Shown in pieces: positions 27,218 through 36,278 of a stretch of DNA of 64,000 bases. The notes under the pieces are model-generated. The model searched no databases, was not told the origin of the DNA, and saw only the letters and a list, made by a program, of their open reading frames with translations. The stretch covers positions 4,546,501 to 4,610,500 of the forward strand of contig NZ_BNJG01000001.1 in the NCBI RefSeq assembly GCF_016587375.1, given 5' to 3'. Positions within the stretch are counted from its first letter, which is position 1; the number at the start of each line of letters is the position of its first letter. Made by a program: the position numbers and the translations under genes. Source of the DNA: Ktedonobacter robiniae. Lineage in GTDB: Bacteria > Chloroflexota > Ktedonobacteria > Ktedonobacterales > Ktedonobacteraceae.

Positions 27218-28150
27218 AGCGAATCCCCTTCCAGAAAGGATCGTGCTCGTCAAGGATCAGTCTCCCTTGTAGGGTGATGAAGGCTTCCCCGGTAATCTGG
27301 GGGGAGATCTGCCCATTCTCTACCAGGTAGCTGGCTATAAAACGGCTGCCGATAATGCTCTCCTGTATCCAGGACTCTCCAGGAGCCAGTTTGCCATCGG
27401 CTGCCAGGCAAGCCACTTTAGCGCTGGTCCCAGTCCCGCAGGGGAGCGGTCATAGGCTTTGCCCGGGCAGAGCACGAAGTTTTTGCTTTGTGTGCCGGGG
27501 GAACCCGGACCAAAGAGTTCAATATGGTCGATGAGTGCGCCCTGTGCTCCGGTGATGCCTGCGCCTTCCAGGGCCTCGCGAATGCGCCAGCAGAAGGCGG
27601 TGAGTTGCTCAACACGCTCAAAACTGAGTTCTTGCCCATGCTCCTCTACCAGGAAGAACCAGTTGCCACCCCAGGCGATATCGCCCTTAAGAGGGTCATA
27701 GCCCGCTAAGTTAATGGTGACCTGGCTGGCATAGCGATAGCTGGGCACGTTGTGAACGGTAACGCGTCCATCCTCATGCAACTCAGTTGTGACGATTCCA
27801 ACCGGGGTTTCGATCAAGTGCCGCCCGGGCTGAATACGTCCCAGGTGCGCCAGGGTTGCGACCAGGCCAATGGTTCCATGTCCGCACATGCCCAGGTAAG
27901 AAACGTTATTAAAATAAATGACGCCAGCGCTACAGCGCGGATCGACTGGCTGACAGAGGAGGGCTCCCACCAAAACATCTGAGCCGCGTGGCTCATTGAT
28001 AACGGCGCTGCGGAACCAGTCAAACTGCTCGCGAAAGATACGTAATCTCTCAGAGAGGCTCGTCCCCGTTCCCAGGTCCGGCCCACCCTCAAGCACGACG
28101 CGTGTTGGCTCACCCGCAGTGTGTGAGTCAATCACATCGACATAGCGCAT
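27201..28150 (-). pseudogene. 4-hydroxyproline 2-epimerase / proline racemase family, frameshifted
   Basis: The N-terminal part (28150 to about 27442) has the full racemase pattern, including DSHTAGEPTR and the first catalytic Cys89 in MCGHGTIG. The frame then slips: at a run of four C on the coding strand (27441-27444) one base seems missing. In the next frame the sequence continues with the second catalytic motif, CGTGTSAK, and a normal C-terminal end at 27201. In the unshifted frame the protein would run on to 27335 without that Cys. If real, the lesion inactivates the enzyme. A homopolymer sequencing error is equally possible. Role: epimerises trans-4-hydroxy-L-proline to cis-4-hydroxy-D-proline. 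Confidence 0.85.
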
Positions 28151-28175
28151 GTCTTTACCACCTTCTCTTTGTCTC

Positions 28176-28244
28176 GTACAAGTCGGAGCTTAAAATTCTT
28201 GTATGCCTTTATCTTATGCGCTAGGATGGCATAGTTTCTTGTAC
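28176..28244. promoter_or_regulatory. Candidate control region of the hydroxyproline operon
   Basis: The 141-bp divergent gap holds TTCTTGTA twice (28196-28203 and 28236-28243, 40 bp apart), GTACAAG / CTTGTAC as an inverted pair (28176-28182 and 28238-28244), and TATGCC / GGCATA (28202-28207 and 28227-28232). Such arrays suit an AraC-type activator binding as a dimer. Confidence 0.45.
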
Positions 28245-28291
28245 AATTAAGGGAAGATATATGCGGATTTTGGCATAAGCGAGGTGCGAGA

Positions 28292-29083
28292 ATGTCTTCG
28301 TTCCAAACAGAGGCGCGCTCAAGGCAGTCGGTGGAGTGGGTAATGTCTGCTCGCCAGCAGCTTGCGCACGCACTCATTGACCCCTTTTTCGTCGAGGTGC
28401 TTTTTGATCAATTGTCCGATGTCGTTTTCTTTATCAAAGACCTGCATGGTAGATACCTGGTGGTCAATGATACATTGAGGCGGCGCTGTGGGTATAAGCA
28501 GAAGAGTGCGCTTTTAGGCTGTTCATCCCTGGAGGTCTTCCCAGCCGAGCTGGGGGCGATCTATCTGGCTCAGGACCTCGAAGTAATCAGGCAGGGACGA
28601 GCGATCTCGAATCGCCTTGAGCTTCACCTGTATAACGATGGTGCCCGTGGCTGGTGTCTGACACATAAGATTCCCTTGCTTGACCAGAACTCTCAGGTCG
28701 CCGGGCTGGCCGGTATTTCGCGCGATCTGCATATGCCCGATGAATCTCACCCTGTCTATCAACGCCTCTCCGATGTCGTGGCTCATATCCAGCGTTTCTA
28801 TGCTCAACCGCTCAGGCTCGAGGACCTGGCTGCGATATCACACCTCTCTGTATCGCAACTTGAGCGGCATATGCAGCGTATTTTTGAACTAACCCCCAAG
28901 CAATTTATTATTAAAACGCGTCTCGAAGCGGCGACACGCCTGCTGGAAGGCGATGCCTCCATCACGACCATTGCCCACGCCTGTGGTTATACCGATCACA
29001 GCGCCTTTTCAAGGCAGTTCAGGCAGGTCGTTGGTCTCGCTCCCGCCAAATATAGGGAGCTTTTTCGCAGCCATAGGGTGTGA
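28292..29083 (+). CDS. PAS-AraC transcriptional regulator of hydroxyproline genes
   Basis: The 263-residue protein has a PAS domain (about 35-145, FIKDLHGRYLVVNDT) and a C-terminal AraC double helix-turn-helix (about 165-260) with HMQRIFELTPKQFI and ACGYTDHSAFSRQFRQ. It is divergent from the hydroxyproline operon, sharing a 141-bp control region, and probably activates it when the substrate or a related signal binds the PAS domain. GAGGTG precedes the ATG. Confidence 0.9.
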   Translation: MSSFQTEARSRQSVEWVMSARQQLAHALIDPFFVEVLFDQLSDVVFFIKDLHGRYLVVNDTLRRRCGYKQKSALLGCSSLEVFPAELGAIYLAQDLEVIRQGRAISNRLELHLYNDGARGWCLTHKIPLLDQNSQVAGLAGISRDLHMPDESHPVYQRLSDVVAHIQRFYAQPLRLEDLAAISHLSVSQLERHMQRIFELTPKQFIIKTRLEAATRLLEGDASITTIAHACGYTDHSAFSRQFRQVVGLAPAKYRELFRSHRV

Positions 29084-29211
29084 AGTATCGCATGGTTGCA
29101 TCTAGTCTCGGTCTGCTCACGTAAATAGAATAGAGCGAATATAAAGTGGGAAATATGTTGAAGAACGGTTTAAAAAACATCACATACTTGTAAAAAAAGA
29201 GGATTGGTATT

Positions 29212-30795
29212 ATGCAACGCGAAAAAGCATTATTAACGATCAATCCCCGGGCCGGGCAGAACGTTACCAAGATTCCGGACGTGATCTCGGTGCTCTCTGC
29301 GGCTGGCTGGGAGACCGAGGTGGCCCTGAAGCAGTACGGTGGCCAGTCGATTGAGATGGCACGTGGGGCCAGCGAGGATGGCCACGATCTCGTAATTGGT
29401 TACGGTGGCGATGGAACAATCAATCAAGTGGTAAATGGTATCATGCGCGCGAAGAAGCCTGGCAGAAGCGTGGTAGGTGTCATTCCGGGGGGAACGGCGA
29501 ACTTGTGGGCTGGTGATATTGGGGTGCCAACTGAACCTGTCAAGGCTGCCCTGGCATTGGTAAATAGCGAAGTTCGCCGTGTCGATGTGGGCCGTGTGGA
29601 AGTTTCTTCGGTCTCTTTCCCGGAGAACATAGAGTCTCAACGAACGCCACAGAACGGGAAGAAAGCGAAGAAACGCGCGCGGAAACAAATCGGCTCGCGT
29701 GTGCGCAACCATTTCTTGCTCATGGCGGGTTTAGGTTTTGATGCCGAGGTCATGCGCCACGCCCCCAAGCCGCTGAAGTACCGACTCGGTCCGCTTGCCG
29801 TTGGTCTGACGGTCGCGCAGAAGTTGCCTGATCATCAGACCTTTCCCATCGAGATTCGCGGGGTTGGCGAGAGTGGGGAGAGCGATATGATCTGGCAAGG
29901 CGAGGCGCTCCAGGTCATTATCGGTAACACCCGTCGCTATGCCATGGTGCTGGAGACCACACCTGAAGCTTATATTGATGATGGTGTACTTGATGTCTGT
30001 ATCATCGTAGGTGGCGACCCTGTCTCAACCATGCAGCAGGTAGGTTCGCTGTTACTGCGCCATAAGCCTCACAACACGACGAGTCAATACTTCCATGGCT
30101 CGCACCTGGAGATCAAGGTTCCAGCCTCCGTGCCTATGGAGCTGGATGGAAGCGCGGTCAAGCTCAAAGACTATGTAAGCAAGGAAGATTACGAGCTCAT
30201 TGGCCAGGTGGAAGACTCCAGTCAGGTGATGGTCTCCTATCGTTTCGACGCGCTCCACAAGGCGCTTCCCATGGCCTTCCCCTGTACCTACAATGAGGAA
30301 TTGTTCCAGCATCCCCGGCGACACAAGAAGCTGGATCTGGAGCAAGAAGAGGAACATAAGGCCAGTAACATTGGTGATAAGAAGAAAGATGATCCCGCAC
30401 AGACCGAACTGCAAGAGGCAACTGAGCGGGCCATTTCGCAGCCAGAGCATTCTGTAGACGTGGAGAAAGAGAAGCGCCAGGAAGAGATTCGCGCTGAACT
30501 GCCGAGTCTTGTTACCTCGCTCTTCGAGAATGGGCGCAAGGTGACCGTGATAGGGAAGGCGCAACACCCGGAGAAACCCGGTACCTATATCGTGGCAGGT
30601 ACGACGATAAACGCCTTGACCAGCGAGCAGAAGCCCGCCGCGGTCATTATTGGTAACAATACCGAGGTCTTCGACCAGAACGGCCAGCATATCCTCAGCT
30701 CTGCCGTCGCGGATATTCAGGAGGGTGGCACGATGGTAGTTGAGGGCAAACGCAGCAAGCTTGGCGTGATCAAGGCTACGCGCGTGGTCCTTTAA
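29212..30795 (+). CDS. Diacylglycerol/lipid kinase (DAGK/YegS type) with C-terminal extension
   Basis: Residues 1-330 form a DAGK catalytic domain: LLTINPRAG, the nucleotide loop GYGGDGTINQVVNG, VIPGGTANLWA and a C-terminal MELDGSAVKL strand. It should phosphorylate a lipid at the membrane. Residues about 350-460 are charged and low in complexity. About 465-527 form a compact strand-rich tail (KVTVIGKAQ ... TMVVEGKRSKLG) that I do not recognise; most family members are near 300 residues. GAGGATT precedes the ATG. Confidence 0.85.
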   Translation: MQREKALLTINPRAGQNVTKIPDVISVLSAAGWETEVALKQYGGQSIEMARGASEDGHDLVIGYGGDGTINQVVNGIMRAKKPGRSVVGVIPGGTANLWAGDIGVPTEPVKAALALVNSEVRRVDVGRVEVSSVSFPENIESQRTPQNGKKAKKRARKQIGSRVRNHFLLMAGLGFDAEVMRHAPKPLKYRLGPLAVGLTVAQKLPDHQTFPIEIRGVGESGESDMIWQGEALQVIIGNTRRYAMVLETTPEAYIDDGVLDVCIIVGGDPVSTMQQVGSLLLRHKPHNTTSQYFHGSHLEIKVPASVPMELDGSAVKLKDYVSKEDYELIGQVEDSSQVMVSYRFDALHKALPMAFPCTYNEELFQHPRRHKKLDLEQEEEHKASNIGDKKKDDPAQTELQEATERAISQPEHSVDVEKEKRQEEIRAELPSLVTSLFENGRKVTVIGKAQHPEKPGTYIVAGTTINALTSEQKPAAVIIGNNTEVFDQNGQHILSSAVADIQEGGTMVVEGKRSKLGVIKATRVVL

Positions 30796-30804
30796 GGGTA
30801 AGGT

Positions 30805-30863
30805 AGGAGGTGTGAGATGGCCCCTGGTTGCCTGCGGCAACCAGGGGCCATCTCACACCTCCT
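30805..30863. terminator. 28-bp perfect hairpin between convergent genes
   Basis: Arms 30805-30832 and 30836-30863 with a 3-nt TGC loop, no T-run. It lies between the lipid kinase and the cupin gene. Confidence 0.75.
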
Positions 30864-30864
30864 A

Positions 30865-31395
30865 TTAATCCAAAAAACTGATGCCATACTGGCGGGCGAG
30901 CTTCTTCAGGCCCTCTGGCGTCAGTTCATTCTGACGAATGCGTTGCCCCATGGTGATAAAAAAGTCTTCCAGCCCAGCTGGAGTGACCATGATCAGGACA
31001 TGCCAATGCCCCGATCCTGTGGTGTGAAAGGTGTGGGGGATGTTGCGTGGCCCGAAGATGGTCATCCCTGGACTGGCGGAGACGAGATTATTGCCAATGC
31101 GGAACTCATACTCGCCTTCGAGGATGTACCATGTTTCATCCTCACGAGTGTGGACATGTAGTGGTGGCCCGACATTGGGAACCGAAGAGTAGGCATTGAT
31201 CAGGAAGAAGGCTCCCCCTGTCTCCTTCCCGGTCAGGGTGATGGCGGTCGGGTCCTCGGGAGAGCCCGCGATACTGATTCCTTCACCAGGCTGCCTAATG
31301 AGTGGCTGGAGAGCAGGGAATGTCTGGACTTGTGTAGGTGCCTCCTGGCTCGTGTTGCGCTTCCTTGCCTCATAACCTATTTTGTTATCTGGCAT
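30865..31395 (-). CDS. Cupin-domain protein
   Basis: The 176-residue protein holds one cupin barrel. Motif 1 is PPLHVHTREDETWYILEGEY, with two His and one Glu as metal ligands, and motif 2 is GPRNIPHTFHT. Such single cupins are often dioxygenases, isomerases or ligand-binding proteins; the role here is unknown. AAAGGGTG lies before ATG 31395, and an N-terminal extension to 31536 lacks support. Confidence 0.87.
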   Translation of the reverse strand: MPDNKIGYEARKRNTSQEAPTQVQTFPALQPLIRQPGEGISIAGSPEDPTAITLTGKETGGAFFLINAYSSVPNVGPPLHVHTREDETWYILEGEYEFRIGNNLVSASPGMTIFGPRNIPHTFHTTGSGHWHVLIMVTPAGLEDFFITMGQRIRQNELTPEGLKKLARQYGISFLD

Positions 31396-31547
31396 GCAGT
31401 CACCCTTTCTGCTTGAAGAACGGGGAACAGGAAGACATTGGCTTCTTGAATGCAACAGAGAGAGGCCAGCTATAACTGGCGCTTCTCTGACCAGTATAGC
31501 CTCATTGACAAAGCTTGCTCTGGGCAAGGATAGCAATCTTTGTCAAC

Positions 31548-31958
31548 TTATTGATGGAACTTTAGCTTATCTACGATCTTGTCAATTACTTTTCTCTCTG
31601 CTCTGATGGCGAGCCCCACTAGATTCAGGTTCTCTCGTTCGACACCGCGAACAGCATCACGATTGGCGGCATCATGGGTGGTCGAAAACATCTCTTCTGT
31701 ATAGAGGGCAGGCTGTACTCCTCGAGTGAGGGCGCGATCAAGCGCTCGTGTTAGCGCGGCACGATCCGCTCCATAAATCAATATAGGTTGACCAATGAGT
31801 CGCAGATATCCATTTCCGGATGCGTCTTCGTATGGTTCTCCAATACTTTGTGGGTAGGATGCAGCAATCCCGCTTGCCAGGAACGCAGCCACATTCATTT
31901 TTTGCCACGAGGCCAAATCATCTCGAATGATCAATGCAATTTTTGTATCAAAGAGCAT
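31548..31958 (-). CDS. DUF2000 family protein
   Basis: The 136-residue protein matches the DUF2000 pattern: KIALIIRDDLASWQKMNVAA, FLASGIAASYP, a central IGQPILIYGAD and a C-terminal helix. Structures of the family resemble peptidyl-tRNA hydrolase 2, but function is unproven. GAGGATT lies upstream of ATG 31958. It follows a MarR gene on the same strand and may be its target. Confidence 0.82.
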   Translation of the reverse strand: MLFDTKIALIIRDDLASWQKMNVAAFLASGIAASYPQSIGEPYEDASGNGYLRLIGQPILIYGADRAALTRALDRALTRGVQPALYTEEMFSTTHDAANRDAVRGVERENLNLVGLAIRAERKVIDKIVDKLKFHQ

Positions 31959-32045
31959 AAAAATAATCCTCACTTTACAATTTCTGTGTGAGCCTCCGGG
32001 AGCGTACTGCTCTTCTAGTGTTCTCGCTTCTCTCAAACCACTCTA

Positions 32046-32489
32046 TCAAGTAGTAGGTGGAGACTCCGGCTGCTCCCATCTAGCGAGGGTTGTGAGCAGA
32101 TTCCGTAAAACTTTCCTCTCTTCAGAAGAGAATTCGCCGAGAAAATCCCGATTCATTTGATCCATCTCGCGATCAAGCGGAGCCTGGAGATCGCGTCCGC
32201 GAGCAGTGAGCGCAACTCTATTCACACGACGGTCGGTCGCATGTGCCTTGCGCTCAATTAGTCCCGCATGTTCTAGGCGATCAAGGAGTCCGGTCATCGT
32301 CGCGCTGTCTAGCAAGAGGCGCTCACCTAGTTCTGCTCCACTCTGCTGATCGTGTTCCCAGAGGACCTTGAGCAATGCGTATTGCACTGGCGTAACACCA
32401 TACGGGGCTAGACGCTGTTTGGCTGACTGAGTGACCCGTTGATATGCCTTGCCGAGATAAAAGCTTAAACAATCCTCAATCTGATCCAT
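32046..32489 (-). CDS. MarR-family transcriptional regulator
   Basis: The 147-residue protein has the winged-helix core of MarR: YGVTPVQYALLKVLWEHDQ, SGAELGERLLLDSATMTGLL and the wing AHATDRRVNRVALTARGRDL. ATG 32489 is chosen because AGGAG lies 6 bases before it; the in-frame ATG at 32495 would have no spacing. It precedes the DUF2000 gene on the same strand. Confidence 0.92.
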   Translation of the reverse strand: MDQIEDCLSFYLGKAYQRVTQSAKQRLAPYGVTPVQYALLKVLWEHDQQSGAELGERLLLDSATMTGLLDRLEHAGLIERKAHATDRRVNRVALTARGRDLQAPLDREMDQMNRDFLGEFSSEERKVLRNLLTTLARWEQPESPPTT

Positions 32490-32642
32490 GAGCATCTCCT
32501 GTTGAGAGAGGAAGGGATACGTTCTTGTATTAATCTGTATGTATGCAAGTATAACGTAGGCATAATACTTTTACAATAGTTACTTGTGTACAAGGTAAAT
32601 TTTGCGCAAGAATGCAGTTACTAATTCTTGCACAAAACATTT

Positions 32643-33389
32643 TCAAAACGTAGGTGCAGGTGCGCGGTGTCGAGAGAATTTTCCCAGGCTCGCGTGGACG
32701 TAACGGGGGAGGAAGAAGCCCGCTAGAAAGGCGATACCAGCCGCGACAATAGGTAGATAGGGGGTTGCAAACGTGTGGGCTAGCCACACGCTTAGGAGTA
32801 GAAAGAGTCCTGTGAGCAGGCCACCTACCAGGCTGACAATTATTCCTTTGAGCAGAGAGCCAAAGATGGTATCGCCAAGCTCGCGACGAAAAACCTGTGC
32901 CCCTATCTGCTTGAGCAAAGCGCTTCTCTCTTGTGGCTCAAGCGCCTCGATGGCACTGACCAAACGAGCGCGCTCCTCTTTGGAGAGCTTGCGTGTGAAA
33001 AGCGAGCGTAGCATGTGCAGAAAATCGAGCAGGGCAAAGAGCAGGAAGCCAAGGAAGAAGGCTATCAGGGTGGCGAGCGTGGTTAAGAAGGCTGAGCCTG
33101 GGGCTTGTAACAGCGCCAGCAGGAAGACACAGGCGACCGCCGCTACGATATAGATGGCTGACCAGAGGATGCCTTTGACATAGTGCTCTATAAGCAGTTT
33201 GAGCGCCAGGTGCGGTACCTGGTGTTTGAGAAACTGGATGCCAGCCGCCCCCAGCACCTCACTCTTCTCTTTTGTACCCAGCGGTCGCGTGGCTTTAAAG
33301 AGAATCTCAATCTTCTCCCGTGTCGTAAGGAGAGGGAGCCTGCTCTGAATAAGCTGGTGCGAGCTTACACGCTCTGGCGGCTGGTTCAT
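32643..33389 (-). CDS. Unknown four-helix membrane protein
   Basis: I do not recognise a family. The 248-residue protein has a soluble N-terminal helical part (to about 70), two transmembrane helices (about 73-130), a charged middle (SKEERARLVSAIEALEPQER), and a second helix pair (about 180-230). Two similar two-helix halves suggest internal duplication. AGGAAGGC lies upstream of the ATG. The context gives no functional hint. Confidence 0.7.
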   Translation of the reverse strand: MNQPPERVSSHQLIQSRLPLLTTREKIEILFKATRPLGTKEKSEVLGAAGIQFLKHQVPHLALKLLIEHYVKGILWSAIYIVAAVACVFLLALLQAPGSAFLTTLATLIAFFLGFLLFALLDFLHMLRSLFTRKLSKEERARLVSAIEALEPQERSALLKQIGAQVFRRELGDTIFGSLLKGIIVSLVGGLLTGLFLLLSVWLAHTFATPYLPIVAAGIAFLAGFFLPRYVHASLGKFSRHRAPAPTF

Positions 33390-33412
33390 CGTCTTATGTG
33401 CCTTCCTCAGAG

Positions 33413-33474
33413 ATAAGAGCCAATGTTCTATATGCTGAATTGAAGCAGAAAAACATTGGCCCTTTCTCTCTTAT
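33413..33474 (-). terminator. Hairpin after the small DUF5808-like gene
   Basis: Pairing of GCCAATGTT (33419-33427) with AACATTGGC (33452-33460), flanked by further complementary ATAAGAG / CTCTTAT. It overlaps the gene's stop codon and lies before the four-helix membrane gene. Confidence 0.45.
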
Positions 33475-33785
33475 ACGCGGCTAAGCTCACGTTCCGCTTC
33501 ATTGCGTGATTTGGGGTGCACAAGAGGATAGAAGTTGATGGTCCAGCCTACGCCAAAGATATGAGGCGTGAAAATGCTTGAGGTGTTGGGGTTCCACATT
33601 CGCTCACGGATGCGCTCAGGGGTGGGGGCGCGGAAGTCATAGGGCACGCCCAGGATCTGCCCTTCCCAGGTGCGCTCCTCTTGCGGTTTGCGCAGTTGCT
33701 CGCGCAGGGCGGCCCCGGTCAGTGCGATTACGGCCACGCCAAGCGCGACGTTCTTGACATCGAACTTTTTCCGTCGTCGACTCAT
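33471..33785 (-). CDS. Small DUF5808-like membrane protein
   Basis: The 104-residue protein begins with a basic stretch (MSRRRKKFDVKN) and one transmembrane helix. A C-terminal domain follows with GVPYDFRAPTPERIRERMWN and IFTPHIFGVGWTINFYPL, which resembles the DUF5808 pattern. That family name is from memory. AGGAGA lies 11 bases before ATG 33785. Frame extension to 33890 would enter the long hairpin and is not favoured. Confidence 0.65.
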   Translation of the reverse strand: MSRRRKKFDVKNVALGVAVIALTGAALREQLRKPQEERTWEGQILGVPYDFRAPTPERIRERMWNPNTSSIFTPHIFGVGWTINFYPLVHPKSRNEAERELSRV

Positions 33786-33811
33786 GATTTGTATGTCTCC
33801 TTGTTTTTCAT

Positions 33812-33879
33812 CCTGGTAAGGAGTATGGTACACCCTGGCACGCCGGTGCGCGCCAGGGTGTACCATACTCCTTACCAGG
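33812..33879. terminator. 28-bp perfect hairpin
   Basis: Arms 33812-33839 and 33852-33879 with a 12-nt loop that itself can pair. It lies upstream of the DUF5808-like gene and beyond the end of the hydrogenase operon, so it probably terminates that operon. Confidence 0.65.
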
Positions 33880-33880
33880 G

Positions 33881-33906
33881 CGAGCGCCATAGGCGCGAGA
33901 GGTCAA
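33881..33906. repeat. Short repeat copy B beside a hairpin
   Basis: CGAGCGCC-AT-AGGCGCGAG and GTCAA after two variable bases, matching the copy at 2086-2111 in 22 of 26 positions. In both places it directly abuts a long hairpin. Confidence 0.45.
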
Positions 33907-33989
33907 GAGTAAAACTTACACATGGCATTCTTAATCATTTACGCGTATTTGCGCTCCTGGTTGCAATGGATATGCTCCCTCTGCTATTT

Positions 33990-35102
33990 CTAACAGATGC
34001 GAGGCAGGGGATCACCCACCAGCATGTCCAGGACGCGCAGGCCACCGATATCAGTATGCAAGAAGACCATGCCGGGTGGTTCTGCTTGCACGGTGCCTAT
34101 CAATGCCGCTTCGCGCCCCAGTGGGTGTGCGTGGAGCACATCAAGGGCGTGCTCAGCCTGCTCTGGCGCGATGACTGCCAGTAGCTTGCCTTCATTGGCG
34201 ATGGTCAGGGGATCGAGGCCGAGAATCTCGCAGGCGCCACGCACTCCAGCATGAACCGGGATGGCGTGTTCTTCGAGGCCAATTGAGACCTCTGAGCTCA
34301 TGGCCATCTCATTGAGCGAGGTCGCGACGCCTCCGCGCGTAGGATCCTTCAGACAGTGCACGCCCTCGCCCACGGCCGAGAGCAGCGCCTCAGTCAGGGA
34401 GTGTAGCGGCGCTGTATCGCTTTCGACGTCGGTCTCGATATCGAGAGCCTCGCGCGCCATCATGATTGCGATGCCGTGATCCCCTACAGGCCCGTTGAGT
34501 AGGATCTTATCCCCCGCTCGCAAGAAGTTCTGTCCCATGTTCCAGGCGGCCTGAATGTGGCCGACACCGGCAGTATTGATAAAGAGGCCATCGGCCTTGC
34601 CGCGCTGAACGACCTTGGTATCTCCCGTCACAATAGCGATTCCCGCTTCGCGGGCGGCGTTCGCCATCGAGTCGACGATGCGGCGTAGCTCGCTGATGGG
34701 AAACCCCTCCTCCAGGATAAAGCCCGCCGAGAGGTAGAGTGGCCTGGCACCTGCCATGGCCAGGTCATTGACTGTGCCATGGACCGCGAGCTTGCCGATG
34801 TCGCCGCCGGGAAAGAAGAGCGGACTCACCACATAGGTATCGGTAGTGAATGCCAGTCTTGGCTGTTCGCCAGTGACGGTGAAGATCGCTGAATCATCCA
34901 TGATATCTAGCATAGGATTAGAAAAGGCCGGTGCGAAGACGCCCTCAATGAGGTTATGCGTGGCCTTGCCGCCGCTACCATGGCTCAAGGTAATGCGTTC
35001 ATCTCGCAGGTAGAACTTGTGCTTGCGCGCCTGCCGCGTGCGCTCAATCTTTTGTAAAACGCTCTCAACCATGTCCGGGCTGCCTGGGATATGTGCTTGC
35101 AT
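33990..35102 (-). CDS. hypE: Hydrogenase maturation factor HypE
   Basis: HypE dehydrates the thiocarbamate on its own C-terminal Cys to thiocyanate, giving the CN ligands of the [NiFe] centre. The 370-residue protein ends in the canonical PRIC, so Cys370 is intact. The AIR-synthase-like core is visible in LSHGSGGKATHNLIEGVF, TTDTYVVSPLFFPGGDIGKL and KDPTRGGVATSLNEMA. AGGAGGGG precedes the ATG. It is the last gene of the operon, 15 bp after hypD. Confidence 0.96.
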   Translation of the reverse strand: MQAHIPGSPDMVESVLQKIERTRQARKHKFYLRDERITLSHGSGGKATHNLIEGVFAPAFSNPMLDIMDDSAIFTVTGEQPRLAFTTDTYVVSPLFFPGGDIGKLAVHGTVNDLAMAGARPLYLSAGFILEEGFPISELRRIVDSMANAAREAGIAIVTGDTKVVQRGKADGLFINTAGVGHIQAAWNMGQNFLRAGDKILLNGPVGDHGIAIMMAREALDIETDVESDTAPLHSLTEALLSAVGEGVHCLKDPTRGGVATSLNEMAMSSEVSIGLEEHAIPVHAGVRGACEILGLDPLTIANEGKLLAVIAPEQAEHALDVLHAHPLGREAALIGTVQAEPPGMVFLHTDIGGLRVLDMLVGDPLPRIC

Positions 35103-35117
35103 CGCGACCCCTCCTCT

Positions 35118-36278
35118 TTATGAACGGGTGGGAATAGTAGCGTTCGATTCTATATGCAGGCGGGAGCGCTCAGCCGCCATCGAGAAGCGTCCATAGTTAA
35201 AGTAGGCGGCGCAGGCCCCCTCCGGCGAGACCATGCAGGTGCCAATGGGTGTCTCAGGGGTGCAGGCCGTGCCAAAGACCTTACATTCCCAGGGCTTGAT
35301 CACGCCCTTGAGCACTTCGCCACATTGGCAGGCCTTGGGATCGGCCACGCGGAGCCCCGGCACGTCGAAGCGTAGCTCGGCATCCCACTCCGCGAACTCC
35401 GGGCGGAGCTTCAAGGCGCTATGGGTGATAAAGCCCAGCCCGCGCCACTCGAAGAAGGGGCGTAACTCCATCGTGCGTGCCATGGCCTCCAGGGCTTTGA
35501 TGTTCCCCTCCGGGCGGACGACACGTGTATACTGGTTCTCGACCTCTGAGCGCCCCTCGCTGATCTGCTTGACGATCATATAGACAGATTGAATAATGTC
35601 GAGCGGCTCAAAGCCTGCGATTACGACTGGCTTGCGATGCTGCTGCGCGATAAAGTTATAGGGCCGCATGCCGATGACCATGCTCACATGTCCAGGTCCG
35701 ACAAAGCCGTCCAGGCGCAGATCGGGCGAGTCGAGGATGGCCTTGATGGCGGGAATGATGGTCACGTGGTTACAGAAGACTGCGAAGTTGTGCACACCTT
35801 CGGCCTTAGCGCGCAGGAGTGTGACCGCTGTTGAGGGCGCCGTCGTCTCAAAGCCGATGGCGAAGAAGACCACCTGGCGGTCGGGATATTGACGGGCCAG
35901 CTTAAAGGCGTCCAGGGGTGAGTAGACGAAGCGCACATCGGCTCCCTCTGCTTTGGCGTCCAGCAAACTCCCCTTAGAACCCGGGACGCGCATCATATCG
36001 CCAAAGGTGGTGAAGATGACGTTCTCCATGCGCGCGATTGCCAGGGCATCGTCGATGCGGCCCATGGGCAGCACACAGACGGGGCAGCCTGGGCCATGCA
36101 CCAGGTCGATATTGTGTGGTAGGACGTCCTCAATCCCATGTTTATAGATGGTGTGGGTATGCCCGCCACAGACCTCCATAAGTTTGAGCGACTGACCCTG
36201 GCTCAGGCGATCTACTTCCGTGGAGATGCGCTTCGCCAGTTCGGCGTCGCGGTATTCATCGATGTATTTCATGCCCAT
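35118..36278 (-). CDS. hypD: Hydrogenase maturation factor HypD
   Basis: HypD is the iron-sulfur scaffold on which Fe(CN)2CO is built with HypC. The 386-residue protein has the diagnostic MEVCGGHTHTIYKHG, HGPGCPVCVLP and GFETTAPSTA motifs, and a C-terminal cysteine-rich segment (ACQCGEVLKG, FGTACTPETPIGTCMV) binding the [4Fe-4S] cluster. ATG 36278 and ATG 36272 are both possible. The start overlaps the preceding SIS gene by about 20 bases, indicating coupling. Confidence 0.96.
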   Translation of the reverse strand: MGMKYIDEYRDAELAKRISTEVDRLSQGQSLKLMEVCGGHTHTIYKHGIEDVLPHNIDLVHGPGCPVCVLPMGRIDDALAIARMENVIFTTFGDMMRVPGSKGSLLDAKAEGADVRFVYSPLDAFKLARQYPDRQVVFFAIGFETTAPSTAVTLLRAKAEGVHNFAVFCNHVTIIPAIKAILDSPDLRLDGFVGPGHVSMVIGMRPYNFIAQQHRKPVVIAGFEPLDIIQSVYMIVKQISEGRSEVENQYTRVVRPEGNIKALEAMARTMELRPFFEWRGLGFITHSALKLRPEFAEWDAELRFDVPGLRVADPKACQCGEVLKGVIKPWECKVFGTACTPETPIGTCMVSPEGACAAYFNYGRFSMAAERSRLHIESNATIPTRS

